Origin: Pelomyxa schiedti
Taxonomy: Eukaryota; Evosea; Pelobiontida; Pelomyxidae
Direction: 5' to 3'
NCBI GenBank assembly: GCA_020536535.1
Contig: JAHLWZ010000123.1
Location: 66,273-130,272, forward strand
DNA: 64,000 bases
The notes beneath the pieces are model-generated. The model saw nothing but the letters and a program-made list of their open reading frames with translations. It was not told where the DNA came from and made no database searches. How positions within the stretch are numbered: the first letter of the stretch is position 1; every line of letters begins with the position of its first letter. Shown here one piece after another: positions 1 through 14,977 of the stretch. The translations under genes and the position numbers were made by a program.

Positions 1-348
1 CGACTCGAAGTCACCTCGCCACAGAATGAGGTTACAGCAATCAAACAAGCCGTGCATACTGGCGTGCTTTCTTTCGTCAACGCAATGGTGCACCCACTCG
101 GAACAATTCTTACCCTTGAATTCTCAGTTTTCTGTGTCTACCGTACGGGGGTTGATTTGGCACTCACTTTTCCAGGACTGCCACCCCACCATGTTTGTTG
201 TGTAAGTTCCCTTGTTGGTTGGTTTAAAGTCGACCGACATGCCTTCAACATCTCCAATTTCGAAATTGAATTTATTTGGCAGCTCCTCTTGTGCAGAGGC
301 AATTTGGTTCGGAAATCCAACTCGCTTTCCAGGAATTCGCCGCGATTG
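1..348 (+). other. Open reading frame entering from the left edge
   Basis: The frame that encodes the downstream CUE domain is open back to base 1 (about 116 codons before the ATG at 349). A run that long is unlikely by chance, so part of it is probably coding: either the 5' end of the CUE/PARP-like gene or a last exon of another gene. A possible GT-AG intron lies at about 211-282 (donor GTAAGT, acceptor TTTGGCAG). No family is recognisable. Confidence 0.3.
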
Positions 349-2429
349 ATGGCGCAGCAGACGGTAGAGACGCTGAGAGGCATGTTCCCTGATGCCAGTG
401 ACGATCTGTTGCAGACCGCTGTGGCTACTTATGGGTGGGACATTGAGCAATGCCTGGACTACGTGCTCGCCGCATCCACCAAGTCACTGAACTTGTCCTC
501 GGCGGCCCCGAGCGCCACGGGATTTGGGATTGTGGGACAACGATCTGGGGACGTTCTCTTCACCGAGGCTGAGGACCCGAAATTGCACCCTGTGACATGT
601 TTCTCAACTCCCAGTTCCAGCGAAAGTGCATATAATGTGTGCTCCCATAATCTGGGCAGCTTCTCTAAAATCGGAGACGATCCTGCGCAATCAGCGGCCG
701 CTCCGCCGCTTTCTTTGCCAATTTTTGAAATCCCAAGTTCACTGGCTCCATCACAAATCATCCCACAATCAACTCCCACAATTGGAGTTTCCAGTGCCGT
801 TTCCGTTTCTGAGGATGACGACGATGACCTTCAGCTACTCATATATCTTCTCTCAAATGTGAAGGAGGAATTCGTTGTTTCCACCTATCGGGAAAATTCT
901 CGTGATTTTCGAAAGAGCGCCGATCATATATTGGTATCTGAATTCCCTAAGGTAACTGTTTGTTTAATAGTACTACAGAGTATTATTGCTTCAACAGAGT
1001 CAGTGGAGGACCTGAATTATTTGACCAAGAAACTGGATGCCTGTGACGAAAATTCTGATGTATTGAAAGTAAATACGTCAGCAGACCCTGTGGGAAGAAT
1101 GTGGATTGATGCTCTAATCACAAAGTCTTTTCCAGTGCATTTGACTTTTCTCACAAAAGTAGGGTACCTTCCTTCCCTGCCACTGGAACTCTGTCAGCCG
1201 AGTAAATCTTTTTCTATCCATTTTCTTTTCTTTTCTTTTCACGGTTCAAGAGAAACCCTTGCGGCGGACGAAGAGCTTGCCAGGAGACTCTCTCAAAAGT
1301 TAGACAGATTACCCTTTTTTTGGGAAGCTAATGGAAATAGGTTCCAGGATGAAACCAATCTACAGGACGTTCCACGTGTTGAAGAACTTGCCACCCAGGA
1401 AGTAGTCTCAATCTAGTTATTCATCTTCACTTTTCTATTTGACCACTTTCAAAGGATTTCCATTACATCATGGAAATGACTCAAATCGATGTTCAGACCA
1501 GAGTTCAGTCCGATCTTCATAAGTGTGATCTTGAATCTGAAGAATTGAAAACAACAGTTTCAAGGACTCTCCTGGAGAGGTTTCCAACCCAGTAATAAAG
1601 ATTTACTCATTTGGTTCAGGTTCATAAAATGTTTGGATGGGAAGGCCTCTGTTTCTCTATGTTACCATGGAACTGACTCAAAGAATGTTGCAAGCATCTT
1701 GGAGCTGGGATTAATTGCTCCTGGGCAGGATGAAAGCAAAAATGTTACAATGGCACATGGATCCGCTCTTGGTGTGTTAATTTCACCTCTATGTGAGAAA
1801 TCATCTGACCACATTTCCAGGAGTTGGAGTATACCTTGCAAGGAGCCCAAAGGAAGCAAGCCGCTTCTGCTGTGGTGATGGGCTCAATGTTATTGTCTGC
1901 CTTGCTCTTATCGGCAATACATTGGTAACCACAACCGACGGAGGAACACTCGTCATTAACAATCCAAACGAGGTTTGCCTAAATTGCATAGAATTGAGTT
2001 GAATTAGCTCCTAATATCCCCATCCCCTCCACCACAAAGGTTCTTCCAGTGGGACTCCTCAGAATCCAAAAGCCCAAAATAACCCCATGCAGTTCTATTT
2101 TCGGCGCATCCTCTCTTCCTTTCACCTTCAGCACTTCTCATCCAGCACCAGTCTCCCCTCCTCACCACCCACCGGTGGCACATTCAACACCCCCTCAGCC
2201 ACATCCAAGTCTACTATTTCAACTGCCGCCTCCGTCGCCCCCGCGGCCACATCCACTATTTCAACTGCCACCTTCACCACCCCCGCCACCACAGCGTTAT
2301 GAGCCAGTGCACAGTAGCTGGACTCCCCATTATTATGGGTCAGAAACGGTTCACTACGGCCCAAGGGGAGGCCGCTATGTCATTAATGGCCACGGAAACA
2401 AGGTCTACCTGTCACAAAGGAGGCACTAA
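349..2429 (+). CDS. CUE-domain, PARP-like ADP-ribosyltransferase with chlorovirus-type basic adaptor motif
   Basis: Multi-exon gene. The N-terminus is a CUE/UBA-like ubiquitin-binding domain (LRGMFPDASDDLL, then GWDIEQCLDYVL). A DADEELA-like helix follows after a probable intron at 1202-1252. The exons from about 1621 encode a PARP-like catalytic region: YHGTDSKNVASILELGL, then HGSALGV spliced (intron about 1771-1820) to GVYLARSPKEASRF. This resembles the HGT...G-I/V-Y core of PARP and related ADP-ribosyltransferases. A proline-rich linker (2130-2300) leads to a C-terminal motif, GPRGGRYVINGHGNKVYL, that matches the PBCV-specific basic adaptor motif of large DNA viruses. Inferred role: ADP-ribosylation coupled to ubiquitin recognition. 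The start is the ATG just before the CUE domain, but the frame is open upstream, so the true start may lie further left. Exon limits in the middle are approximate. Confidence 0.65.
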
Positions 2430-2725
2430 GGTCGATTCGCGTTCACCACTCTCACAACTCTGGTTCTCATTCAGAACTATCTCGGAAATGGGTGGCACCA
2501 CTCGTCTCCTTCAAATTAGGACTTCAACGCCAAAAAAATCCATTGGTGAACAAAATTTTATCCACTCGATACCAACATGAATGTAAGAATAAAGATCTCA
2601 GTTTGTGCCTGTTGTTTCGCGTGAAAAATAGTGCCAAACCAAAAAAACGAAGTAAAACCCCTGCTACTCTGAAGAGACAGTGAAAAAAAAGAAAGCATCA
2701 AGACAGCATAAAAACGATAAAACCA

Positions 2726-5155
<2,430 letters not shown>

Positions 5156-5448
5156 GACTACTACGGCATTGAGAGAGCAAAAATGTATACTTCCTTTTAG
5201 CACCAACAAACTTAATTTGAGAAACATAAGAAATAGCTTCTTTTCAAACAACCTTAAAATATTCCCTCCTTGTCAATAAGAAGGAGCTTCTTATTTAAAT
5301 ATTACTACAACAGGCTGGGAAAGCACTTGTTGAGTGCCCCCATACAACAAAAATCCTGGCTTGGGGCGTCCACATGGGTTGGATCCTTTTTGTCAGGACA
5401 GTCAATAAACAATAGACAGTAGGATTGGCATCATAAGTCAGTATTGCA

Positions 5449-8400
5449 TCAAAGCCAGCATTCATCATGTCTGTGTAGTGACACGGCCAGGGTGCCGGAA
5501 ATTGGAGGCCGTTGTTGTGGGGTTGGGTGAAGCATTTGGTTGAGAAGCTGGAGGAGGGTATTGCCGAATCGGGGTGAAGTGAGAGTTGCCCCAACAGCGG
5601 AAGAGGGCGCTGTGCTTGTGTTGCCTGGAAGCGTTGTTGTACTTGGTACCGTAAACGCAGAGAGCTTGGTGGGATTGGGGAGGTCTTCAATGGATATATT
5701 GTCACTTCCCTAATGTGGCATGTTAGAAAAGGAATTTCGACAGGTGAATGTACCAAACTTTTTTCCTGAGAAGATTCTAGGGCGAATACAGTAACGGAGG
5801 AGAGAACTGAAGCGGCAGCCCACTTGTCAGAATGCTCCATACAGACCAGCGGCTGCATAAATGCCGTTTTGTTCCGGGATGGTCTTACTTCAGGGGGAGT
5901 AAAGTGAACGGGAATGTTTGGTCCCCAGAAAGGTGAACAGCACCAGGGAAACTCATAGTCCACACCCCCAATAAATTGAGCACAACTGAAATCGGACAAA
6001 TGTGCGGACCCTGTACAACCAAAATTAGATTGAAAGGATAGGTTAGCCACTATTCAAACATGTTTGAGGTGCAGTCCCATTTGCTCCAGGATACGAAACA
6101 ATGAGAATGTTCATAGGAGATATATTGGCGTGAACGAGTTTGTTCGTTGTGAGAAAACTCAGTGCAAAACACAAATCCCCAAGAATATCACTGAGAGTGT
6201 CATGTGTGAGGTTGATGATGTTTTCCGGTCGAGCCAGCGTGAGAAGAGTAAATTCCATTTTTGGGACAATTGTTATGTAAAACAAATCGTGTTGCAGAGC
6301 ATGCCGCTGATGAGAAACTAAGGATTGGTTATCGAACCACTGCCAAGGAGTGAGTACGTAAGAAAAAAAGGTTTCACTTCTTACCTCCGGCGGAAGAACT
6401 GAAGTGAAATGGTGGATCGGCTGAATTACACGTGGATGTCGTGGCAATTTATCGAACACACCTAGATTTCAATAGGTATGGGAGGAAAAAGGGTGATTGC
6501 ACACTGATTTCATGTATTTGTGAGCTGGAGTTCTGTGAAATTTTTGCCATATAAATTGTGGGGGTGCTATTGCCTGGAAGTGTGCACTCCAAGTAAACAG
6601 TGCAGCAGTCTTTGTCACTGACAGAGTGCCCACAGAACTTGACTGACCCGCTTATTCCTTTCATCCCTCCACCAATGCAAGTCATTATTCCTTCCATTTC
6701 AGAGATGGTTTTGGACCAAAATTTATCTTTGCCTCCCCACAATTTGAATAAATACTCTTCCTCGAGTGGTGAGCAGAACGCACTTGACAGTGGCTTTTCA
6801 AATACAACAGGGAAAGGCTTTGGTACCAAGGTGTTCACAGTGCACATGGGCATGGAAATAGAAGCGTGCTGGATGAAACCATCTTGTGTAGCCCATGCCA
6901 TGTAGGAGTGTGATTGTGCTCCTATTCCAATCTCGGACAGAGAGAGAAAGGAAATATTTTTTTCGCTAAGTTGCTGGGATTTGACATTGGCAGACAGGGC
7001 AAAATCCCACAGGCAGAGCTCACCTCCGGTTATGAGTAACATTCCATGTAAAAAGTCGGAATTACTGCTCCTTGTAGATTGCGAAGAAACACCAACTAGA
7101 GAAGAAATGATCGCTGAAGTAGTTGCATTTGTAGCATCTGAGTCCACTTCAATTGCCGTTGTCAAGTTATTAAGAGAGTCCCACACTAGAGCGCCTTTCT
7201 TGGCTGCAACCCATAGGGTGCTTAGGGGTTGCGAGTGTGATGCACATATTGAGGAACATAGAACGCTGCTTGCACAGACTACACCACTTTCAAGAATTGA
7301 ATGGGTGAGTTGATGAAGTTGGGCATAAGTGCGGGTATCCAGGATGCGAACATTGGTATTGGTGCACACAGCAACACTGTTTCCCAGTGACACTATCGAC
7401 ACAATACCTGAGGTGTTCGAAAAACCCAAGGAAAATATCTTATGGAATCTCATGTGCCCCAAAGAGCATTCCCACACACAGACATTTCCTTCGTCATCTC
7501 CACTCCACACCCAGCACACACCTGCACCAGCGGTTGTTGTGCTGTCAGGTGAGACAAGCGCAAGGGCAGTGACACCACATGGTGTTGAGTACGATCTACT
7601 TGTCTTATTTCCAACAACTTGAGCAATTGGATCACAATTTTCACCATCCCACATATGGATTTCCCCAGAGCAAGAAGAACTGAGCATCACAGATTTCAAT
7701 AGACAACACTCACGTTCCCTTTCGGTTATAACATCTTCATCAATTTCAGCGACTCGCAGTGGAAGAAAGGATGTCACTTTCGCAGAGAAATGGGGTCCCC
7801 ATCCATGTGCCTTCCAGTGAAGAAGGAGTTTGTCTGTACTGATAGGTTCTTTGTGACAGTCGATGTTAACAACAGCTATTGTGCCATTGTTAAAACCGCA
7901 CCAAATGTGTGATGAGCTGCAACACATGGTACTGAGCGCAGATGTTATAACTTGCGTTTGCACTGCACTCTGAGGCGTAGGAGGAACTTTGGTGGGTGTT
8001 GGAGCTACTTTTACTGGAGTTTGAGGAGTAGGCTGTGGCTGTGACTGTGACATGAGGGGTGTTTGTGCTGTGTTGTTGCGCGTGGGAGTTTGTGGTGGTT
8101 GCTGTCTGGATGGTGTATGGGGGATTATTTGTTGTTGCTGGAGTTCTTGGTGCTGTTGAACAAGTGTAGAAATATTGAGAGAAACAAAAGGCTGAATCAG
8201 AGAGAAGCTACTCCACCCAGATACATCGTCTTCTTTCTGATCCACTATGGCAGTAGCAATAGGGCTGTTGCTTTCTGAGTTGGCTGTTTGAATAGAGGAA
8301 GTAGGATCACCCAATGCGTTATTGGCAGAGTTTTGAAGCTCTTCTGCACAGGAAATGGCATCTTTGTTGTTTTCAGGAAGACTAATGCCAGAGTCGGTTG

Positions 8401-11400
8401 TACTGTTATGTTGTGGAGTTACTTCAGCCGTGGAATCTTTCTCGGTGGTTGTAAGGTTGGTGATTACATTGGGGGCACCATTCGGGCTCTCCAACGCAGA
8501 AGCTCCTTTTTCTGGTTGGACAGGAGGTAAAGGGTTGTTTTTCAAATCTTCTTCAATAAGTTCAAGCTCACTTGGGTCTAGTTCTTGATCAAGGCTTGTG
8601 GTTGGCGCCCTGGGGTAAAATGAATTACAGCACTATTAGTGAGGTGGAATTAAAATGAGAAGTTACGGTTCGGTTGTGGACTGCAAAAGGCTGAGTATAT
8701 CAGTGAAAGAGCCTCGGTTTGCTGGTAGTAAGGACCAACAGGAATCCATCACTTCAATTGCCCAATGAGGGCAAGTCCAGGACCTGGTTCCGGTTGTGTG
8801 TGCCTGCAAGGGTGGTTCTGGATGAACCTTCCCCACAATCAATCCATTTCTCACACTAAGATCCTTCAATACAGGTTTTGAATTACTTCCCACAATGCTG
8901 TACATTGGATCACCCAACAATGACGAAAAAGCGGATGTGAGAGGATCAACTATCAATCGAGTCAGCATGCCAAAGCTCCACACATCAGCCTTTACGCCAT
9001 ATCTGGCTCCAGTCAATACCTCGGGAGCGAAAACGTCCGCACGCTCTCTTGCCCCCATTGACCCTCCTGATACCAGTTGCTCAGACAAGCCAAAATCTGC
9101 AACCTTTGCCCATGGGCCCGGTGCGTGCACGTCAAGTGAGCAAATGAAAACGTTCCCTTCAAGAGGAGTGAGATGTTTTGGAGGGAGTAGAATACGCATA
9201 CCAGCATGCAAATCTCTGTGAAGTAGAGGTGGAACTTGGGAATGCAAATGATACATTCCACGGGCAATATCCGCTAGGATGTTCCTGCGAAGTTCCATTG
9301 GGAACAGCTGTTCCAACGTCTCCCGCTGCAACTCAAGTTCAGCTGCATGCTTCGAAGTTGAGGGAAGGCTTGAAGTATTGCTGCTGGATGTAGGAGCTGG
9401 TGAAGCATTTTGTAACAACGGTGCGACTGACGTGGAAAGCGAACTACATATGGCACCAGTGGAAGAGAATGCTGGAGCTACGGTTGATGATGACAGTGCA
9501 AGCAATTTTGGTGAGGAGGAAACTGCTGGCCTTGCTGATGATAACGAAAGAAGGGAAGGTGTTTTGGAAGAAGCTGAGCAGGAGCGGACTGGATTGGAAG
9601 TGGAATTTGAGGTGGAGGCTTCCCTTGGCAATTCAGGGCCCTCAACCTTGTCCAGTAAAAGTGTAATAAGGTAGCCAAGGTCGGGCTTTTTCAGTGCTGA
9701 AAGGCCCAACGCGGTTTGCAAATCAGCTGGCATCATTGGCATAATGAATTCCATCACAAGGCAAATCTCTGGGTGTGTGCACACGCCAAAAAAACGAACA
9801 ATATTTCTGTGAGGAGGGACCATGCTCATCATGTTTGCTTCATATAAAAACTCTTGCAGTGCAGTGGCAGACACAGAGTATGCTGGGTCAAGCGGCTGCT
9901 TGACTGCCACCAAGTGACCCTTCCATTCTCCTTTCATAACTTTGCCAAATCCTCCTTGCATTGATGTTGCAGATTCCCCGGTGTTTGCACCATTCCCTTG
10001 TTGGGTCCCAAATAACCTTATTTCTTCTCGAGAAAGTACTGGAAGGTGTACGAGGGCAATATCAGGGGCCAGAATCGACAAGCTTATTGCCCTGTCCCCC
10101 TGCTGTTCTGTATGATTGATATCTGACTTACAGTAGAGCACGAACTTCTCTAAATTTCTGGCTCCAATACACTCCGCCATTGAAAAAAGGTAAATGTCCT
10201 TGTGGTGCATATCTTGTGACGTCTTGAGGCAATGAGGGCATGGTATCAATTGACGCATTTCAGTCAAGAGAGAAGGGTAACAGCTGGTGAGCATTGCGAA
10301 AAAGGTGTTTATTATCTGCACCAACAGAAGCTGTCGGGGAAGCATGGAAACCGACGTAGTGGAGTTCATAGTTGGAGTAACAACGTGGGGAATTGTGGGT
10401 CCAGATGTTGTTGGTGGTGCTGTGTGAAAAAGAGATGGTAGTATGGGAGTCGAGGAACGTGGTTGAGAAGGTTTAAGAGGAGGGGAGGGTGGTGGGGAGG
10501 ATCGAGGTGCTGATGGAGTAAAGGATACCTGGGTTGTTGAAGGTGGAATTGGAGCTGTAGGAGTGCGTGGGGGTGACCCACTAAAGGAAAGAAAAAGGGG
10601 AGGCGAGAAGTCTCGAACAGGACAAGAGATTGTAAGTGGCCGTAAGGAGGGTGCTGAATATGGTACTGGGACATTAGGGGGTGCCACCAAGGAAGAAGTA
10701 GAGATTCCTCGCATTGGTTGGAGCCTTAGGTGCGGAGTGGAGACTGAATTTTTGGAGTTCTGTTGGGGAGGGGCAACCGGAATATCGTGGTCAGTACTCC
10801 AAATGGACACTGTAACAGACAACCGAGAGCGCTCTTCATCAAACTTCAAATCACCTTGCTGGGTATTTCCAAGATAGGAAACTATCATCCCATCTCGCCA
10901 AAGAGATATTGGTGCTACACCCGGTATTCCGAGAATTCTTACCATGAGTCTTGCAAAAAGCCCAACTGGAACAAAATTGAACTCGAAAACTCTTCCATGG
11001 TGATGTGCAGCAGTGGCTGGGTTGGGGCGGTAATTGGTAGTTCCAGGTTGGTTGTTGGATAGGGGCTGAGCCTGTGGCAAAGTTTGTGATAGGTCGTGCA
11101 TACTGTTGGAACGCGACAAGTGACTGCCAAACGCAATTACACCCCTCTTTGACTTGAGAGGGTCAGTGTGTGGTAATAGGCAAGGTACAAGTATCCTTTC
11201 CTCTCCCCCACTAATATCAGGTATACGGTAAATGATCTCGAAAAGCTGTAACAACTCTATTAATGCGAGGTGCTGTTCATGAAAGCCCTTGAAAAGTTGG
11301 CAAAGATTGCTGGACAGCAGTATCCCGTCAACAATCCACTTGCCACTTCCCGATATGCTGATGAGACGGCTCATTACGGATGAAAGCCATGACGGTTGAA

Positions 11401-14400
11401 GAACTACAAGGTTAGCAAGTGGTTCTTGTGCAACAGCAGCATTTTCTTGGACTCCTTCCGGTAGTTTCTGAGGAATGAAGTCTGCTTTGGACATGAAAGT
11501 GGCAGTTCGAAAGTGTATGAGAATTCCGCTATCGGCAAAGAAATCTGCACACATGCGGAGCTGTTTGTCGCTCTCATCATTTGGCTCCCGAATAACGCCA
11601 TATGGAGATGCCATTTCGGCAAAGGCTCTCCATGAAATAGTGGGTTGTCGCACTTTCTGAATTTCCTGAAGTAAGGCTACCCATCTCTCAGGAACCAATA
11701 CAGCTGTTTCTGCACATACATCTTCAAGTGTATCGGCTATTGATGACATTGCTTCCCCTCTGGGACAATGAGAGACTTCAAACTCGCCTCCTCTTGTTTT
11801 GGGCTGCTCCAATTGAAAACCGTCACCAGTCTTTGCACTCAGAGCAAAAATGGCAAATAAGGTCCCAGCTCTGTGTTGTCGACACAACACCTCCAAGCAT
11901 CTGACAACCATGCATTGATCTTGAACCATGTCCAAATGGGTACCAACTAGCATGATTGACGGAGGTTTCTGCCCCTCAAACTTATTGCTCCTCTGTGAGG
12001 CATGCACTTGCTTAACCCAGTATTGAATCTTTTTGCGAGAGCGTTGATCTAATACACCAGTTTCTTGTCTAATGGCAACAGATAAATCAAATAACAGAAG
12101 AAATATGGAATTGCTGCATCTAGGATAGTAAATTAGTTGCTTGTTTTTGTTTCTAGTGATTAATTTAGTGTTTGGAAGGGTCATAAGCACATACAAGAAA
12201 AATTGATGGGTTGGATAGAGTACATCCTGGCCTCCTGCAAAAAAAAGAAAGATGGGGTTAACCCAGTGCTATTAACACTACGAGACACACCTAGATCCCA
12301 TGCAATCCACGACCACTTGCTTTTCTTCTTCATGAGAAATTGTGGATGTACTGCAATACCATCAGTGGCGACATTGACTCTTACATCAGCTTTTTTCAGT
12401 TGGCCCATAATGCATCGCAGTAAAGTTGTTTTTCCAGCAGCTCCTTCACCAACCAACAAAAGTTTTCGTTGCATCCAAGGGCTTGTCACATCGTTGAATG
12501 TAATAAAGTCTTTCAGCTTGTCCCAGGGCTGTGTACGATAACGCTCTGGTATTGTCGAAAGTGGGTTTTGTTTCAAGATTACATAAGGAAGCATTGACAA
12601 TGCAGAAGGCAGTGATTGTAGGAAGTTGCCCGATAGGTCCAATGCAGAGCAACGAAGATGTCCAACAACACTCGGGACTTCTTTGAGCTTTAAAAATGAC
12701 ATGTCAACAAACTGGTTATGTGTGGCATGGGCAGCACATATCCCGGCGATCGCCTCCCAGTTTCGACATCTTGCGCACTCACGTACAAGAAGCAACACCG
12801 TCAAAGGATTTCCGCGTGAGGAGATTGTATGTGCAAGCTCTGCAATATCTCGGCGCTGCAGTGAGGCAATATTGACTGCATGGCGGCACAACAGCATCCT
12901 GATCATCTCATTGGATATTGTTACATCTCGGAACTGTGCGGCGTAGTGCAGAACGGAGGCAGACTCAACTGCGGAATCAAATAAAGGTGAATACGCAGTC
13001 ATTGCACATGAGTGGTGATTCGGTTGCTTGGTTCCAGGAGAGGAAACGTTGACTGAAAGCAGCTGAATGCAGTGCTTCTGAACTTCCGTCAACACTATTG
13101 ACAAGGAATCAAGGTTTCCGTCCCGAATGCATTGCCACAATGCATTGCAAAATGTTTGTTTGCAGTTCTGTGTGAGCTGGGTTAAACCATGTAAGTCTCG
13201 GGTGCTGGTAGATAAATCTAGATTTCTCAGAAGAAGTTCTTCAATCGTTTTTGCTTTGTTTTTTTTTCAGAAAAGCAAATTAGCGGCGTTTAGAAAAAGT
13301 ATTTTGTGAGGACTCACATCCCACTCCAAATGATGTTATAACATGATTTGTGCTCAAGCAGTCTGTGAGAAGTCGAAGACCTTCTGGGCTAACACCATTT
13401 CCTGCAACAATGTTACAAAAGAGATGGATTAGAATAGTGTTCTATGCAGTACCCCATAAATTAATTGAGCATAAGGTTGTATTTTGAGAAAGGCTGTCAG
13501 CTATGAATTTTACTCCCTCAGTTTTGAAACAGTTCTCTGTTATGGGACAGAAAAAATTAACTCCATTTATCTGATTTCGATTGTGTTGGCTCTGGTACCA
13601 GAGCAGTCAAGAGAAAGAAGAGTCCTATTGACTTTCAGACTATCTGCAAGGTATTTTGCACCATCTTGAGCAATATTGTTCCCTTTTTTACAAACTTTAA
13701 AAAAACTTTTTGGGGAGTTCACTTCCATACACACTTGGTATTCTGAGGTCAGTTAATGAGGTGTTCACCTTCAGACACTCCGCCAGTGCCTTCACACCAT
13801 CGGCACGAGGGCTGTCACGCAAAAGACCTTGAATGTCCAGAACCAAGAGGCTCGTGTTCACTTTTAAGCTCTGTGCAATGAGGTTCCAACCCTCAAATCC
13901 ACAAATATTCTCTTGTTTGTATTAGGCCATTATGTCAAATATAATACAAAACAGTAACAGTACCACCAATATCTAAAGAGGTCAGTGTTTCATTGACTTT
14001 TAGGCAATCGGCGAGTGCTTTGACACCCTCGAAACCAATGCTGTTCACTTGTGGGCAAATATGAGTGCAAAGGGGAAAAGTTCTGGTAGAGTTACTTTTT
14101 AGGTTGAGACAAGTGAGAGATGTGTTAGACTGCAGCATATCGGCAAGAGACTTTGCTCCGTCACTTCCAATGCTATTTCCTACTCGGTTTTTAAAATAAA
14201 GGGAAAATAAAAAAGCATGAATCATTAAAAGATACCTTGGAATATGAGAGCACTCAAACCCTTGCTTGTCTTCAGACTTTCAACAATGATTCGTGTTCCC
14301 CCAGCATCAATGTTGTTGTCTTTAGAAATGAATTATGCCAAGGTATAAGAAGGAAGCAGTCGAACTAGACAGATCCAAAAACGTGAGGTTCGGATTCCGG

Positions 14401-14552
14401 ATGTACGATGCAACGATCCTCGCTCCTTCCAGTCCTTGATACACAGTAAGGATCAAATTCCGCGCCTAAAAAGGGGCCAGGAAAAAGAAAGAGGGAACAG
14501 TCACCAGAGAGTTCTGTGTCAGCGAGTTGCACGGCAACCCTCTCACGCACAT
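5449..14552 (-). CDS. Roco family protein: LRR-Roc-COR-kinase-WD40-pseudokinase
   Basis: Domain order from the N-terminus: RNI/NLRC3-type leucine-rich repeats (exons 14552-12550); Roc GTPase with P-loop GEGAAGKTTL, switch II DLGGQD formed across an intron, and GTHLD; COR domain (about 11900-10050); TKL-type kinase (about 9990-8670) with VAVK, HRDLHAGN (formed by splicing out 9157-9201), ADFGLSEQ and DVWSFG; a Gln/Pro-rich linker; WD40 repeats (about 8000-6720); then a second kinase fold. The second fold has the VAIK-like lysine (YMAKI), but HRD is HAN (LVHANISPMNIL) and DFG is DFS; TPPEV and a C-lobe QRPP follow, ending in TGA at 5449. Exons join in frame at about 8607-8664 and 6450-6492. The start at 14552 was chosen because it alone keeps phase across the first intron; the ATG 4 bases upstream does not. 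LRRK2-like signalling kinase, by family. Confidence 0.85.
9157..9201 (-). other. 45-nt stopless in-frame intron in the Roco kinase catalytic loop
   Basis: On the minus strand the segment starts GTATGC and ends TTGAAG. It sits exactly after HRDLHAG. Unspliced, it would put 15 residues between HRDLHAG and the metal-binding Asn; spliced, it gives HRDLHAGNVF, the canonical TKL catalytic loop. It has no stop and is 3n long, so an unspliced reading looks like one continuous exon. Confidence 0.8.
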
Positions 14553-14645
14553 CCATTCCCGTAGATCTAGGGAGTGCTACGCGACGCTGTTACGCCCAAC
14601 CAAACGTGAACCTGCGTCCTCCACCCTCACTCACACACGCAAGAT

Positions 14646-14977
14646 CTACTCTTGGGGGTGTTTGTTTCGTTTTTTCCTACGATTTTTACTTCGATGTTCT
14701 TCGTTGTTGCACCGGCGAAAACTGTCAAATTGATGAATGTTCTGGCCTGAACCTCCCCTTTTTTCTCCGCATCACATCATCGCTACCACCAGTGTTACTT
14801 GTATGGGCACCCACGCAGAACCTTGGTCAGTTCTATGTGCTCTGCCATCTCTTCGATGTGTACCGGACACCACCAATTCGAAGAAATTTCACTGCCCAGG
14901 CGGCGCTTTTCAACAGCAACTTCATCCTCTGTGATTCCGAGTGTCTTGATTGAAACACTCGCATCAGCATCCTCCAT
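14646..14977 (-). CDS. Possible small basic-tailed protein, two exons
   Basis: An ATG at 14977 opens a frame rich in charged residues (MEDADASVSIKTLGITEDE...), reaching CPVHIEEMAEHIELTK and RGCPY. A 77-base GT-AG intron (GTAACACT to TTTGACAG) can join TACAA to TTTTCGCC, continuing to a basic tail (RSKNRRKKRNKHPQE) and a TAG at 14646. Without that splice the frame stops at 14795. I recognise no family. It lies on the same strand as the Roco gene and ends about 90 bases before its ATG, so it could be a separate small gene or a misread 5' region. Competing frames on the plus strand look less protein-like. Confidence 0.3.

Noticed and set aside
5295-6050. A 251-residue frame ending at 5295 as the Roco C-terminus
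   Set aside because: It reads through a 44-base intron near 5712-5755. Splicing puts the kinase C-lobe motif (LLNQMLHPTPQQRPP) in frame and moves the stop to 5449.
9157-9201. Roco kinase as inactive because the HRD-loop Asn is missing
   Set aside because: The missing Asn is an artefact of reading through a 45-base intron; spliced, the loop is HRDLHAGN.
14516-14953. Plus-strand 145-residue frame upstream of the RBM34-like gene
   Set aside because: Composition is not protein-like, it overlaps the Roco first exon antisense, and the minus strand gives a better reading.
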